Of a DNA stretch of 64,000 bases, positions 9,011 through 18,355 are shown in pieces. The DNA is from Vreelandella profundi (GTDB lineage: Bacteria > Pseudomonadota > Gammaproteobacteria > Pseudomonadales > Halomonadaceae), in the NCBI RefSeq assembly GCF_019722725.1, contig NZ_CP077941.1, positions 3,224,001 through 3,288,000 of the forward strand, given 5' to 3'. Each line of letters opens with the position of its first letter. The first letter of the stretch is position 1. The notes beneath the pieces were generated by a model. The model saw only the letters and a program-made list of their open reading frames with translations. It was not told the DNA's origin and searched no databases. A program made the translations under genes and the position numbers.

Positions 9011-10552
9011 ATGAGCGACAACCTTTATTTACAGTTTTACCCCCATTTCGAGCGCCAGCCCGACAAAGTGCTAATGCATACCCAGGAAGGCACTGACTAC
9101 CGTTACGCTGATGTGCTTGCGACCAGCCGCCGCATGGCGAGCGTACTGATTTCCTTAGGCATTACGCCCGGCGACCGGATTGCGGTACAGGTCGACAAAA
9201 GCCCTGAAATCGTCATGCTTTATTTAGCATGCCTGCAAGTGGGCGCTGTTTACCTTCCGCTCAATACCGCCTATACCGATAACGAAATTCACTATTTCCT
9301 CAGCGACGCTGAGCCCCATGTCTTTATCTGCCGCCCACAGGATCACGCGACCACTCGTGCGACCGCCGAGCAGTGCGGCGTCACGCACATTGAAAGCTTG
9401 GGAACGCATGCTGACGGCAGCTTCATGGAGAAGGTGGCAGCAGCAACACAAACGCAGGAGGTGTGTGAAGTGGCTGGCGATGATCTTGCGGCTATCCTTT
9501 ATACGTCAGGCACGACCGGCCGCTCTAAGGGTGCGATGCTCAGCCACACCAACCTGGCATCCAATAGCCAGGCCTTAACCAAAGCCTGGCAGTATAGCGA
9601 GCACGACCATCTTCTCCATGCCCTGCCGATTTTCCATACCCACGGCCTTTTCGTCGCGTGCAATATCACCCTGCTTAACGGCGCCTCCATGACATTCTTG
9701 CCCAAGCTGGATGTCGACCAACTGATTGATTTAATGCCACGCGCCACCGTATTAATGGGCGTACCGACGTTCTATAGCCGGCTGCTGCAGTCACCGCGCC
9801 TCAGCCGTGAGGTGGTCAGCAATATGCGCTTGTTCATCTCAGGCTCGGCGCCGCTACTGGCGGAAACTCACGAAGCCTTCGAGCAACGCACCGGCCATGC
9901 CATTCTTGAGCGATACGGCATGACAGAAACCAATATGAACACGTCTAATCCTTATCAGGGCAAACGCCGCCCAGGCACCGTGGGCATGCCACTATCGGGC
10001 GTGGAAATCCGTATTGCTGACCGTGAAAGCGGTGTCTCACTCCCCCAAGGGGAAACGGGCATGGTCGAGCTACGCGGTCCCAATGTGTTTCAGGGCTACT
10101 GGCGTATGCCTGAAAAGACCCAGGCTGAGTTTCGCGACGATGGCTTCTTCATTACCGGCGACTTGGGCTGCATCGACGAGCACGGTTATCTGAATATCGT
10201 TGGTCGTGATAAAGACTTAGTTATTTCAGGCGGTTACAACGTCTATCCCAAAGAAATCGAGCTCTTGATCGACGATCTCTCAGGCGTCTCAGAATCCGCG
10301 GTGGTCGGTGTACCGCATGCAGACCTGGGTGAGGGCGTTATTGCCGTTGTCGTACGCGAAGCGCAAGGCGAGGTTAGCGAAGCCAGTATACTGGCGGCCC
10401 TGAGCGATCAGTTGGCGCGTTATAAACAGCCTAAGCAGGTCTTCTTTGCCCCCGCCCTGCCTCGCAATGTGATGGGCAAGGTACAAAAAAATCAGCTGCG
10501 CGATACCTTCGCCGACACCTTTGTATCGAAACAGACCGCTGCCAACGCTTAA
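9011..10552 (+). CDS. matB: Malonyl-CoA synthetase (malonate-CoA ligase)
   Basis: A 513-residue ANL-superfamily adenylating enzyme that makes malonyl-CoA from malonate, CoA and ATP. The P-loop is YTSGTTGRSKGAM near 165-177. A5/A7/A8 motifs are seen as YGMTETNMNTSNPY near 306, ITGDLG near 383 and IVGRDKDLVISGGYNVYPKE near 398-417. The A10 lysine is in PRNVMGKVQKNQLR near 490. The arginine-rich GKRRPGTVGMPL after the A5 motif is typical of MatB, which uses it to bind the second carboxylate. A strong AAGGAG precedes the ATG, 27 bp after the decarboxylase stop. Confidence 0.93.
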   Translation: MSDNLYLQFYPHFERQPDKVLMHTQEGTDYRYADVLATSRRMASVLISLGITPGDRIAVQVDKSPEIVMLYLACLQVGAVYLPLNTAYTDNEIHYFLSDAEPHVFICRPQDHATTRATAEQCGVTHIESLGTHADGSFMEKVAAATQTQEVCEVAGDDLAAILYTSGTTGRSKGAMLSHTNLASNSQALTKAWQYSEHDHLLHALPIFHTHGLFVACNITLLNGASMTFLPKLDVDQLIDLMPRATVLMGVPTFYSRLLQSPRLSREVVSNMRLFISGSAPLLAETHEAFEQRTGHAILERYGMTETNMNTSNPYQGKRRPGTVGMPLSGVEIRIADRESGVSLPQGETGMVELRGPNVFQGYWRMPEKTQAEFRDDGFFITGDLGCIDEHGYLNIVGRDKDLVISGGYNVYPKEIELLIDDLSGVSESAVVGVPHADLGEGVIAVVVREAQGEVSEASILAALSDQLARYKQPKQVFFAPALPRNVMGKVQKNQLRDTFADTFVSKQTAANA

Positions 10553-10650
10553 TACTATCCTAAATACTATCCTACGCCGCAGAGGGAAACCGGGAGATAA
10601 CCCCTGCGGCTAAAATCTATGTAGCAAAAACCTATGTAGCAAAAACCTAT
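10549..10650. repeat. Two short tandem duplications between matB and madL
   Basis: TAATACTATCC-TAAATACTATCC spans about 10550-10573 and gives two copies of an 11-12 base unit. A second set around 10616-10650 repeats CTATGTAGCAAAAAC twice, followed by a decayed third copy. The style matches the other intergenic tandem repeats in this window. Confidence 0.65.
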
Positions 10651-10690
10651 ACAACGCCACTCAAAATAAAGATAAAACAGGAAGTTAACT

Positions 10691-11131
10691 ATGGTGATCT
10701 ACGGAGTTGCCCTTCTCGCAGGGTGTATGTTGGTTGGCCTATGGGCCGGAGATGTGCTCGGCATGCTGCTGGATATCGACTCTAATGTCGGTGGCGTGGG
10801 TATTGCGATGTTGCTGCTGATTTTTATCGGCGGCTATCTTAGCGACAAGCACAAAATGCCGGCCAGCACTGAGAGTGGCATTACGTTTTGGAACGGTATG
10901 TATATCCCCATTGTGGTTGCCATGGCGGCCAGCCAGAACGTCGCGGCAGCTATCGATGGCGGCCTCATTGCACTGTTCGCAAGCCTTGCTGCCGTTAGCG
11001 CCAGCTTTGCTCTGATTCCTCTTTTTGGTCGCTCAAGTAAGAAAAAGCCTTCATCAGACGCGCCTTCTACCGATCAGGCTCCGCTATCTGCTCCGTCCGT
11101 GGCGAGCAGCCACTCACGCCCTACGCGCTAA
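10691..11131 (+). CDS. madL: Malonate transporter subunit MadL
   Basis: A 146-residue membrane protein, the small subunit of the two-component MadLM malonate carrier. Four hydrophobic segments end near residue 115, then a Ser/Pro/Lys-rich cytoplasmic tail follows (SSKKKPSSDAPSTD) that is longer than I would expect for this family. The family core is recognisable in LAGCMLVGLWAGDVLG, IDSNVGGVGIAMLLLI and GGYLSDKHKMP. The gene is paired with madM 15 bp downstream, and the malonate enzymes upstream fix the substrate as malonate. Confidence 0.88.
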   Translation: MVIYGVALLAGCMLVGLWAGDVLGMLLDIDSNVGGVGIAMLLLIFIGGYLSDKHKMPASTESGITFWNGMYIPIVVAMAASQNVAAAIDGGLIALFASLAAVSASFALIPLFGRSSKKKPSSDAPSTDQAPLSAPSVASSHSRPTR

Positions 11132-11146
11132 AAAGAGGCCATATTT

Positions 11147-11908
11147 ATGCTTGAATCACTGCTTACTCAGCTGGAAAAACAGCACCTGATTGCCGCCTTT
11201 GCACTAGTCGGCGGGGCCATGTACCTGTCTTATATTGTCAGCGATAAGCTAACGCGTGGCCGCGTTCATGGATCGGCTATCGCTATCATGGTCGGTTTGA
11301 TACTGGCCTACGTAGGGGGAATTGCGACCGGCGGTACGAAAGGGCTTGCCGACATCAGCCTGTTCGCGGGGCTAGGGCTGATGGGCGGCGGCATGCTGCG
11401 CGACCTGGCCATCATCGCCACGGCGTACGGCGTTCGTTTTCAGGAGATACGCGAAGCGGGAATGAGCGGCGTGGTGGCCTTATTTTTAGGCGTTATCGTG
11501 TCGTTCGTTGCCGGTGTCGCGATTGCCTACGCCTTCGGCTACCGCGACCCGGTCATCTTAACCACTATCGGTGCAGGTACCGCCACGTATATCGTCGGCC
11601 CGATTGCCGGTGCCGCCATTGGCGCCTCTTCTGAAATTATTGCGCTATCCATTGCTGCCGGTCTGTTCAAATCAATATTGGTTATGATAATGACGCCCAT
11701 GCTGGCACGTCATATTGGCTTGGATAACCCACGCTCGGCCATGATCTTCGGCGGGCTAATGGGCACTACCAGCGGCGTTGCAGCAGGGCTTGCGGCAACC
11801 GACCCTAAGCTTGTTCCTTATGGCGCGATGACGGCGACGTTTTACACCGGGCTTGGCGCATTGCTAGCGCCGTCGGTGCTTTACCTAGCCGTTCGCGCCA
11901 TTTTCTAA
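11147..11908 (+). CDS. madM: Malonate transporter subunit MadM
   Basis: A 253-residue polytopic membrane protein with about seven to eight helices, the large subunit of the MadLM malonate carrier, which in characterised cases imports malonate with sodium. Typical glycine-rich segments are GLILAYVGGIATGGTKGLAD, LFAGLGLMGGGMLRDLAIIATAYG and GAGTATYIVGPIAGAAIGASSE-type sequence in the middle. GAGG precedes the ATG. It is the last gene of the malonate operon; its stop is 15 bp from that of the convergent dehydrogenase, with no evident terminator in between. Confidence 0.88.
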   Translation: MLESLLTQLEKQHLIAAFALVGGAMYLSYIVSDKLTRGRVHGSAIAIMVGLILAYVGGIATGGTKGLADISLFAGLGLMGGGMLRDLAIIATAYGVRFQEIREAGMSGVVALFLGVIVSFVAGVAIAYAFGYRDPVILTTIGAGTATYIVGPIAGAAIGASSEIIALSIAAGLFKSILVMIMTPMLARHIGLDNPRSAMIFGGLMGTTSGVAAGLAATDPKLVPYGAMTATFYTGLGALLAPSVLYLAVRAIF

Positions 11909-11923
11909 CCTGACGACTTGCCG

Positions 11924-12796
11924 TTAACGTTTCGCCAAAACGCCAATGAGCTCGGGAATGGAAAGGCTCTGATCCTCAACGGAGGTGTAGAGGCTGTGAA
12001 CAGCGGCGGCAACGCCTCCTTCAACGCCAAGATCATCGGTCATCGTGTGGTAATAGCCCAGGTCTTTACTGGCATTGGCGACGGAGAATCTAAAGCCCGA
12101 CGGATCGTTCTCAGCAATATAAGGACGCAGCCGCTCTAACACGACCCCGCCGCCGCCGCCGGCGCCTAGCACTTCAAGCAATGCGTTATCGCTGATCCCC
12201 GCTTTGCGGGAGGCAGCGGTGGCCTCCGCCAATACCGCCGAAAAGCCTAACGATACAAAATTATGCAGCAGCTTCAGAGTATGGCCCGCGCCAACGTCGC
12301 CCGCATGGGCAATGTTTTCCGCAAATCCCTGCAATAACGGGAGCGTTTCATCAAACAGCGCCTTCGGTGCGCCCACGATGAGATTGAGCCGCCCTTCGGC
12401 CGCCTCTTTAGGCGTGCGCGTCATGGCCGCATCCATAAAGCGGCCGCCTGCCTCAGCAACTCGGGCAGCGACTTTTTCCGTTGAGCTAGGCAGCGCCGTG
12501 GAACAGTCCATCACAATGCTGCCAGGCTTCAATCCTTCCAGCACACCGTTAGGCTCAAAGAGTACGGCCTCCACCTGGGGCGATCCCGTCACGCACAAAA
12601 TCACCACATCAACGCTCTGCGCCAGCTCGCGTCCTGAAGGCTGTGCGTGGGCGCCGGCGGCTAACAAATCGTCCACGGGCTGATTGCCCGGGTGCTCTAG
12701 AAAACTGACAAAATGGCCTGCGCGCTGCAGGCTGCTGGCAATGCCGTGGCCCATCAGGCCCACGCCGACGATGCCTACCTGGCGTTTTGCTGTCAT
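11924..12796 (-). CDS. NAD(P)-dependent beta-hydroxyacid dehydrogenase (3-HIBADH family)
   Basis: A 290-residue Rossmann oxidoreductase of the 3-hydroxyisobutyrate/tartronate semialdehyde dehydrogenase family. The cofactor motif is GIVGVGLMGHGIA at 8-20, the substrate motif MDAAMTRTPKEA is near 117, and the catalytic lysine lies in GAGHTLKLLHNFVSLG near 170. I chose the ATG at 12796 because AAAGGAG lies 6-12 bases upstream; a longer frame to 12910 would overlap the aldehyde dehydrogenase. It is the last gene of the tetronate operon, 28 bp after the aldehyde dehydrogenase. It differs from LtnD in sequence. The substrate is unknown; a second tetronate or a tartronate semialdehyde is plausible from context only. 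Confidence 0.8.
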   Translation of the reverse strand: MTAKRQVGIVGVGLMGHGIASSLQRAGHFVSFLEHPGNQPVDDLLAAGAHAQPSGRELAQSVDVVILCVTGSPQVEAVLFEPNGVLEGLKPGSIVMDCSTALPSSTEKVAARVAEAGGRFMDAAMTRTPKEAAEGRLNLIVGAPKALFDETLPLLQGFAENIAHAGDVGAGHTLKLLHNFVSLGFSAVLAEATAASRKAGISDNALLEVLGAGGGGGVVLERLRPYIAENDPSGFRFSVANASKDLGYYHTMTDDLGVEGGVAAAVHSLYTSVEDQSLSIPELIGVLAKR

Positions 12797-12824
12797 TGGT
12801 GTCTCCTTTAAGAGAAAGCGCCTG

Positions 12825-14282
12825 TTAATGTTTAATCGCAATGGTTTTAATACGCGTGTAACTACGCAGTCCCTCAAAGCCTTTCTCACGACCATGCCCC
12901 GAGCGGCCAATACCGCCGAAAGGTAGCTCTACGCCCCCCGCTGCACCGTAATTATTGATAAATACCTGGCCACTGCGAATGCCTTTGGCCAAGCGCAGCT
13001 GACGACCGCCATCACGCGTCCAAACACCCGCACAAAGGCCAAAATCAGTCGCATTCGCCAAGGCCAGCGCTTGCGCTTCATCATCAAAAACCTGGACGAC
13101 CAGCACAGGGCCAAACAACTCTTCGCGCAGTACTTCGTGCCCGTCGGGAATGTTGGTTAGCAGTTGCGGCAGCACGAAGTGCCCGCCAGCCGGTGCGCCA
13201 TCAGCTAACTGGCCTTTGGCGGCCACCCGAATGCCGTCGACTTCAGCCGCTGCCAAACGCTCTTCCAGCTTGGATTTCTGGCGCGCATTGATCAGCGGCC
13301 CGCAGTCGGCATCGGCTTCACCCACATCGCAACGCAGTGCCGCAAACAGCTCAGACAGCGTAGCGACAACGCTATCGGCAATATCGCGCTGTACTAACAG
13401 CCGGCTGCCGGCCGAGCAGGTCTGACCCGCATTTTGGATAATGCCGCGCACCACGGCTGGCAGCGCTGCATCGAGATCGGCATCGGCAAAGACCAGCTGA
13501 GGTGATTTCCCGCCGAGTTCTAGGGTCACCGGCACATGGTGCTGAGCGGCTGCCTGGGCAACCTGGGTACCGGTTTCTGGCGAACCGGTAAACGACAGAT
13601 GATGAATATCCGCATGTGACGCAAGCGCAGCGCCTGCCTCATAACCCAGCCCTGGCACTACGTTAAGCGCACCGGCAGGTAAGCCATGATCGGTCGCAAG
13701 CTCAGCAAGGCGCAGCACGCTCAAACAGGCATCTTCTGCAGGCTTCAGTACGATGGTATTGCCTGCTGCCAACGCTGCCGCCGCGCAGCGTCCAAAAATT
13801 TGTGCGGGGTAGTTCCAGGGAATAATTTGTGCACACACCCCGTAGGGTTCACGCAGCGTCATGACGGCAAAGTCATTTTCAAAGGGAATGGTTTCGCCAT
13901 GCAGCTTGTCCGCCGCGCCGCCGTAAAAGCGGAAGTAGCGCGCGCAGGCGGCAATATCCCCCTTCGCCTGGGTCATGGGTTTACCCGTATCGGCACATTC
14001 AAGCTGCGCCAGCTGCTCGTGATGGGCTTCAATCACGCCTGCAAAGCTCAGCAGCCATTCGCTGCGAAGGCGTGCAGACCAGCCAGACCACTCGCCTAAT
14101 TGGCCAGAAAAAGCGTTTTGGGCTGCCTGCACTGCGGCGTTCACCTCTTCAGCTTGGCTGCGAGCAATACGCGCCAACGGTTCCCCGGTGGCGGGTGCCT
14201 CAACCTGAATCGTTGCAGCGGTATTTATCCACTGCCCGCCAATTAACGCCTGCTGAGGTGGCAAGGCCAACGCATGGGACAT
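12825..14282 (-). CDS. NAD(P)-dependent aldehyde dehydrogenase
   Basis: A 485-residue ALDH-superfamily enzyme. Visible motifs are the cofactor segment IIPWNYP near 150 and VLKPAED, the catalytic glutamate in LELGGKSP near 250, the nucleophilic cysteine in NAGQTCSAGSR near 284, and LREELFGPVLVV near 370. It ends in LPFGGIGRSGHGREKGFEG, typical of betaine/gamma-aminobutyraldehyde-type ALDHs. It lies 49 bp after the TRAP permease and before a beta-hydroxyacid dehydrogenase. Within a C4 sugar-acid operon a likely role is to oxidise a tetrose or another hydroxyaldehyde to the acid; this is inference from position. The GAGTGACCT upstream gives a moderate ribosome site. Confidence 0.85.
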   Translation of the reverse strand: MSHALALPPQQALIGGQWINTAATIQVEAPATGEPLARIARSQAEEVNAAVQAAQNAFSGQLGEWSGWSARLRSEWLLSFAGVIEAHHEQLAQLECADTGKPMTQAKGDIAACARYFRFYGGAADKLHGETIPFENDFAVMTLREPYGVCAQIIPWNYPAQIFGRCAAAALAAGNTIVLKPAEDACLSVLRLAELATDHGLPAGALNVVPGLGYEAGAALASHADIHHLSFTGSPETGTQVAQAAAQHHVPVTLELGGKSPQLVFADADLDAALPAVVRGIIQNAGQTCSAGSRLLVQRDIADSVVATLSELFAALRCDVGEADADCGPLINARQKSKLEERLAAAEVDGIRVAAKGQLADGAPAGGHFVLPQLLTNIPDGHEVLREELFGPVLVVQVFDDEAQALALANATDFGLCAGVWTRDGGRQLRLAKGIRSGQVFINNYGAAGGVELPFGGIGRSGHGREKGFEGLRSYTRIKTIAIKH

Positions 14283-14331
14283 AGGTCACTCCTTCATTGT
14301 GGCTATATGTATAAATTGAAAAGCCATGTAT

Positions 14332-15606
14332 CTAACCGTAGAAAATATTGACTAACCCCATCGAAATCCATGGCATATAGGTAATCATCATGAGACAAAC
14401 CAGCACCACCAGCACAAACTGCACCAGCCAGGGCAGCATTTGATCAATCGATATTTTGGCGACGGCACAGGCTGCGAAGAGATTCACGCCCAGCGGTGGC
14501 GTAATCATACCCAGCGCCAGATTCACCACCATCACCAGGCCAAAGTGAACGGGATGGATGCCGAACTGCATTGCAATCGGGGTAAGAATCGGCGCCAGCA
14601 CCAAAATGGCAGCGCCGGTTTCAATGAACATTCCGACAACGAGCAGCAGCGCATTGACCGCCAACAAAAATGCCCAGGGGCTATCGAACACGGCCGTTAC
14701 CCAGGCGGCAACGTGAACCGGCAGCCCAGAGCGGCTGATAAGAAAACTGAACAGCGCCGCCGCGGCAATAATCAGCATCACAGCGGCCGTTGAGATAACG
14801 CTTTGGCGCAGCACCGGCATCAGCTCCGCAAGCTTAAGCTCCCGGTAGCAAGCGCCGACGACTAAGGCATAAAACACCGCCACGGCCGAGGCTTCCGTCG
14901 GGGTGAAAACACCGCCATAGATACCGCCAATCACCACGATGGGCATGAGCATCGCTGCCCACGCCCGCTGGAAAGCCGTCACGAAATTAGTACGGCCTTT
15001 ACTATCCTCAAGGCCAAAACCACGCAGCTTGCAGAAGACATACAGAAAGAGCAGCAGCGCACTGCCGATAAGAATCCCTGGACCAATACCGGCGATGAAC
15101 AGCTGGCCAATGGAGGTATCGGTGCTCACCCCGAACAAAATCAGCGGAATAGAAGGAGGAATCAGCACCCCAAGCTCCGCAGAGGATGCCTGAATAGAGG
15201 CAGCGAGCGGCTTCGGATAGCCATGCTTAACCATCGCCGGAATAAGGATCGCACCGATAGCAAAGGTCGTTGCCACGCTTGAACCTGACACCGCAGCAAA
15301 CATCATGCAGGTCAGTACGCACGTCATCGCCAAACCGCCTTGAACGCCGCCGACGATAGATTTGGCCAAGTCGACAAGGCGACTAGAGATGCCGCCAGCC
15401 GCCATCAGGTTGCCGGCTAGAATGAAGAAAGGAATCGCCATTAACGGGAAGTTATCAAGCCCCACAAACAGCTGCTGAGGAACCATGACCAGCGGCAGCC
15501 GTGAGAAAAACTCGATACCGATGATCGATGCCAGCAAGATAGAAATCGCGATCGGCACGCCAGTGGCGAATAAAATCAGCAGAGAAAGGCCAATGGCTAA
15601 GTTCAT
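14332..15606 (-). CDS. dctM: TRAP transporter large permease, DctM family (tetronate locus)
   Basis: A 424-residue membrane protein with about 12 helices, the large permease of a TRAP (tripartite ATP-independent periplasmic) transporter. Family landmarks are PLMAIPFFILAGNLMAAGGIS near 53, CMMFAAVSGSSVATTFAIG near 100, SSAELGVLIPPSIPLILFGV near 142, GGVFTPTEASAVAVFYAL near 230 and a closing GMITPPLGVNLFAACAVA near 368. The start overlaps the dctQ stop by 4 bp (ATGA), so the two are translationally coupled. With dctP and dctQ upstream it forms a complete Na+-driven importer. The flanking enzymes point to L-threonate, D-erythronate or similar C4 acids as substrate. Confidence 0.92.
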   Translation of the reverse strand: MNLAIGLSLLILFATGVPIAISILLASIIGIEFFSRLPLVMVPQQLFVGLDNFPLMAIPFFILAGNLMAAGGISSRLVDLAKSIVGGVQGGLAMTCVLTCMMFAAVSGSSVATTFAIGAILIPAMVKHGYPKPLAASIQASSAELGVLIPPSIPLILFGVSTDTSIGQLFIAGIGPGILIGSALLLFLYVFCKLRGFGLEDSKGRTNFVTAFQRAWAAMLMPIVVIGGIYGGVFTPTEASAVAVFYALVVGACYRELKLAELMPVLRQSVISTAAVMLIIAAAALFSFLISRSGLPVHVAAWVTAVFDSPWAFLLAVNALLLVVGMFIETGAAILVLAPILTPIAMQFGIHPVHFGLVMVVNLALGMITPPLGVNLFAACAVAKISIDQMLPWLVQFVLVVLVCLMMITYMPWISMGLVNIFYG

Positions 15607-16181
15607 GAGTGTGGCTCTCTCTGGGTCGACCCTACATTTTGTTTGATAGCGTCTTTGTTGGTCGCATCTTGCTCAATAGCTTCGTCATGCATAGGCCCCA
15701 GCGCTTCAAGACCACAGCTTTGCGCAAGCAGCCTCGCCATCACGGCCAGCATCGCAAACGCGCTGCCCACGGGAATCGCCGCGTATGCCCACGCCATTGA
15801 AACCTCAAGCGCCGACAGCGTCTGGCGGCTGACTCGCTGGGTCATTTGAATGCCGTAATAAACCAAGACCGCCAGCACCAGCAAACAGCACAGCCCAATC
15901 ATCCACTCCAGCGCCAGCAGGGTGCGCTTGGGTACTAACTTATAGATCACCTCTACCGCCATCATAAAGCCACCACGGAACGTAGCCGCCGCCGCCATAA
16001 AGACACACCAGATCATCGATGCCCGTGATAGCGTTTCCGACCACGTAGAAGGCGCATTAAAGATAAATCGAGTGAGCACCTGATAGAAACTCAGCGACAC
16101 CGATATGATCAACATCACAATAGCGATCGCTAGTGCCAGACGAGTCAAGACATGTTCGACACGCAGAAGCCAAGAAACCAT
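15603..16181 (-). CDS. dctQ: TRAP transporter small permease, DctQ family (tetronate locus)
   Basis: A 192-residue protein with four hydrophobic segments, the small membrane subunit of the TRAP transporter. The conserved stretch FIFNAPSTWSETLSRASMIWCVFMAAA is recognisable from about 38, and a hydrophilic tail of about 35 residues closes the protein. It lies 61 bp after dctP and overlaps dctM by 4 bp. It scaffolds the DctM permease. Confidence 0.9.
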   Translation of the reverse strand: MVSWLLRVEHVLTRLALAIAIVMLIISVSLSFYQVLTRFIFNAPSTWSETLSRASMIWCVFMAAAATFRGGFMMAVEVIYKLVPKRTLLALEWMIGLCCLLVLAVLVYYGIQMTQRVSRQTLSALEVSMAWAYAAIPVGSAFAMLAVMARLLAQSCGLEALGPMHDEAIEQDATNKDAIKQNVGSTQREPHS

Positions 16182-16242
16182 GAGTCACCTCACCCCGTCA
16201 GGTTGTGGGAAGGTGGCGCCCAGCGGGCGCCACGGGATGGGC

Positions 16243-17238
16243 TCAGCAGCTGCTGTTACGAATGCGCTCTAGCATGTCATCGCCGTACTGCTCAACAAAG
16301 CGAGAGTAGACATCCTCGACGGCCTCTTGGAAAGGCGCTGGATCAATCTTGTCCGTCACTGTCATGCCTTGTTCTTGTAGAAACGCGACGCCTTCTTCTT
16401 CTAACCGTGACACCTCAGCACGCGTAGCGACGGTGGCGGCTTGAGCGGCCTCATCGAACCACTCTCGTTCTTCATCACTCAGCCCATCAAGTAGCACCGG
16501 GGAGCCCAGCAGAATAGCAGGCGAGTAAACATGACCCGTTAGAGACAGCTGGTCCTGCACTTCGTAAAGATTCGCGGCAACAATGACCGCAATCGGGTTT
16601 TCTTGGCCATCGACCGTGCCCTGTTGCAGCGCGGTGAACAGTTCAGGCATGGCCATCGGCGTAGGGCTTGCGCCTAATCCTTCAAAAGCCTGCTGGTGAA
16701 TACGGTTCTCCATGGTGCGAATCTTCAGGCCACTTACGTCCTCAGGCGCAGCGATGGCACGCTGGCTATTGGTGATATGACGGAAACCGTTTTCCGACCA
16801 GGACAGGCCAACCAAATCGTGCTCGCCCATTTTATCCAGCAGCTCCTGACCGATCTCGCCATCAAGCACACACCGCGCCTGCTCGTAGCTAGTGAACAAA
16901 AATGGCAGGTCAAGCACATAGGTTTCCGGAACAAAGTTACCCAGCGGCCCGGTAGAGGTGATCACGACATCGACGGTACCGATCTGCAGCCCCTCGATCA
17001 TGGCGCGCTCTCCGCCAAGTGAGCCGCTAGGATGATCCGACACGGTAAATTCGCCGTCAGAAAGGCGTTCTAATGTTTCTTTAAAGGCGCGCGAGCCCTC
17101 GCCGTAGTGGGAGTTGCTGGAGATGGCGTAGCCCACGCTGATTTCCGTGGCTGCCTGGGCTTGAAACGCAAGCCCCGTCAGGGCGATAGCGGTGCCGATG
17201 GCCGTTACGAGCGTGCGTTGAGTGAAACGAGTGGTCAT
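16243..17238 (-). CDS. dctP: TRAP transporter substrate-binding protein, DctP family (tetronate locus)
   Basis: A 331-residue periplasmic binding protein with a Sec signal peptide: positively charged start (MTTRFTQR), hydrophobic core, and probable cleavage after FQAQA near 28-29. The mature protein starts TEISVGYAISSNSHYGEGS and has the DctP signatures LSDGEFTV, GSLGGERAMIEGLQIG, TGPLGNFVPE and the carboxylate-binding arginine region SGLKIRTMENRIH near 170. QQGTVDGQENPIAV follows near 210. It is preceded by a 104-bp gap from denD. It should bind a C4 sugar acid such as threonate or erythronate, judged from the operon. Confidence 0.9.
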   Translation of the reverse strand: MTTRFTQRTLVTAIGTAIALTGLAFQAQAATEISVGYAISSNSHYGEGSRAFKETLERLSDGEFTVSDHPSGSLGGERAMIEGLQIGTVDVVITSTGPLGNFVPETYVLDLPFLFTSYEQARCVLDGEIGQELLDKMGEHDLVGLSWSENGFRHITNSQRAIAAPEDVSGLKIRTMENRIHQQAFEGLGASPTPMAMPELFTALQQGTVDGQENPIAVIVAANLYEVQDQLSLTGHVYSPAILLGSPVLLDGLSDEEREWFDEAAQAATVATRAEVSRLEEEGVAFLQEQGMTVTDKIDPAPFQEAVEDVYSRFVEQYGDDMLERIRNSSC

Positions 17239-17342
17239 GGTGATGCTCCTTCGTTGTATTTATTAGTAAGGATGACGGGAGTCTTGGCTCCCCTTATTGC
17301 TCGCCCATCAACTAGGCGTCGTGACATCTAGGAATAGCGACA

Positions 17343-18305
17343 TCAGTGATACTCGGCCACATAGGCATCAACAATCTGCCGGAAGTCACGATCTCCGACA
17401 AAGCCAAGCTGAGTAGCCTTCGCCGTTTCAAAGCGGGCGGGCCAGCTAGCCACTAAGGGCTCAATGCGAGGATCCTGCTCATGATGCACAAGCGCTACCG
17501 CCTCTGGCCCGGCGACCTCCTGCAAAGCATCCAGCATCTCAGCGACATGGGTGGTGATGCCGGGCAGGATGAACGCGCGGAATTTACCGAGCGCCTCTTG
17601 AGCAATATCGGCCCCTTGTACCAGCGCATCAATCACCTTGTCCGGCGACATCACGAACAGCGCCTGGTTTATCGAGACAGGGCAAACGGCCTTCTCACCG
17701 TTCAAAGGCTCACGCAGAATACTTGAGGCAAAGCTTGAGGCCGCTGCATTCGGCCGCCCAGGGCGAATCACAATCGTTGGCAGGCGCAGCACAAGGCCAT
17801 CGATAAACCCACGACGGCTGTAGTCGTTAATTAACAGCTCACACATCGCCTTTTGCGTGCCGTAAGACGTTTGCGGCTGCAAAGCGGTCATATCATCAAG
17901 TACTTCGGGCAAATCACCGCCATAAGCAGCCACGGAGCTTGCCATGATCAAGCGAGTGTTACTCAGATCACGAGCACGGCAACCTTCTAGGAGCGCTCGC
18001 GTGGCATCAAAATTGACCAGCATCCCCAGGTCAAAATCTGCCTCGGCGGCGGAGCTCACCACCGCGGCCAAGTGATAAATAACGTCAGGGCGTTGATCCA
18101 GCACGCTATCCAGCGCACCGAGCTTAGTAATGTCGATTGCCAGCGATGTCACCGAGACATTGCTTTGTGATGGCTGCGGCGCCTCAACTTGGTCAATCAG
18201 CGTTAGCCGGGTGATAGGCTGCTGACGAAGCTCGCCTCGCGCCAGTAATTGCTGAACTAAGCGCTGGCCGAGAAAGCCGGCCGCCCCGGTAATAGCGATA
18301 TGCAT
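17343..18305 (-). CDS. denD: D-erythronate dehydrogenase DenD-like, NAD-dependent epimerase/dehydratase family
   Basis: A 320-residue extended-SDR protein with the NAD motif ITGAAGFLGQRL at 4-15, YHLAAVVSSAAEADFD near 79 (a DenD-like signature), and the catalytic SYGTQK (Y-x-x-x-K) near 147-152. DenD oxidises D-erythronate to 2-oxo-tetronate, which OtnI isomerises and OtnK and OtnC turn into dihydroxyacetone phosphate. I placed the start at the ATG at 18305, with AGGA upstream, rather than 7 codons earlier. It follows otnI by 50 bp in the same operon. The family also contains uronate dehydrogenases and NDP-sugar epimerases; the neighbours decide in favour of DenD. Confidence 0.85.
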   Translation of the reverse strand: MHIAITGAAGFLGQRLVQQLLARGELRQQPITRLTLIDQVEAPQPSQSNVSVTSLAIDITKLGALDSVLDQRPDVIYHLAAVVSSAAEADFDLGMLVNFDATRALLEGCRARDLSNTRLIMASSVAAYGGDLPEVLDDMTALQPQTSYGTQKAMCELLINDYSRRGFIDGLVLRLPTIVIRPGRPNAAASSFASSILREPLNGEKAVCPVSINQALFVMSPDKVIDALVQGADIAQEALGKFRAFILPGITTHVAEMLDALQEVAGPEAVALVHHEQDPRIEPLVASWPARFETAKATQLGFVGDRDFRQIVDAYVAEYH

Positions 18306-18355
18306 TGTGTCGATCCTATGTGGCAATTGTTATTGTGTCTTCAGCTGAAGTTAGC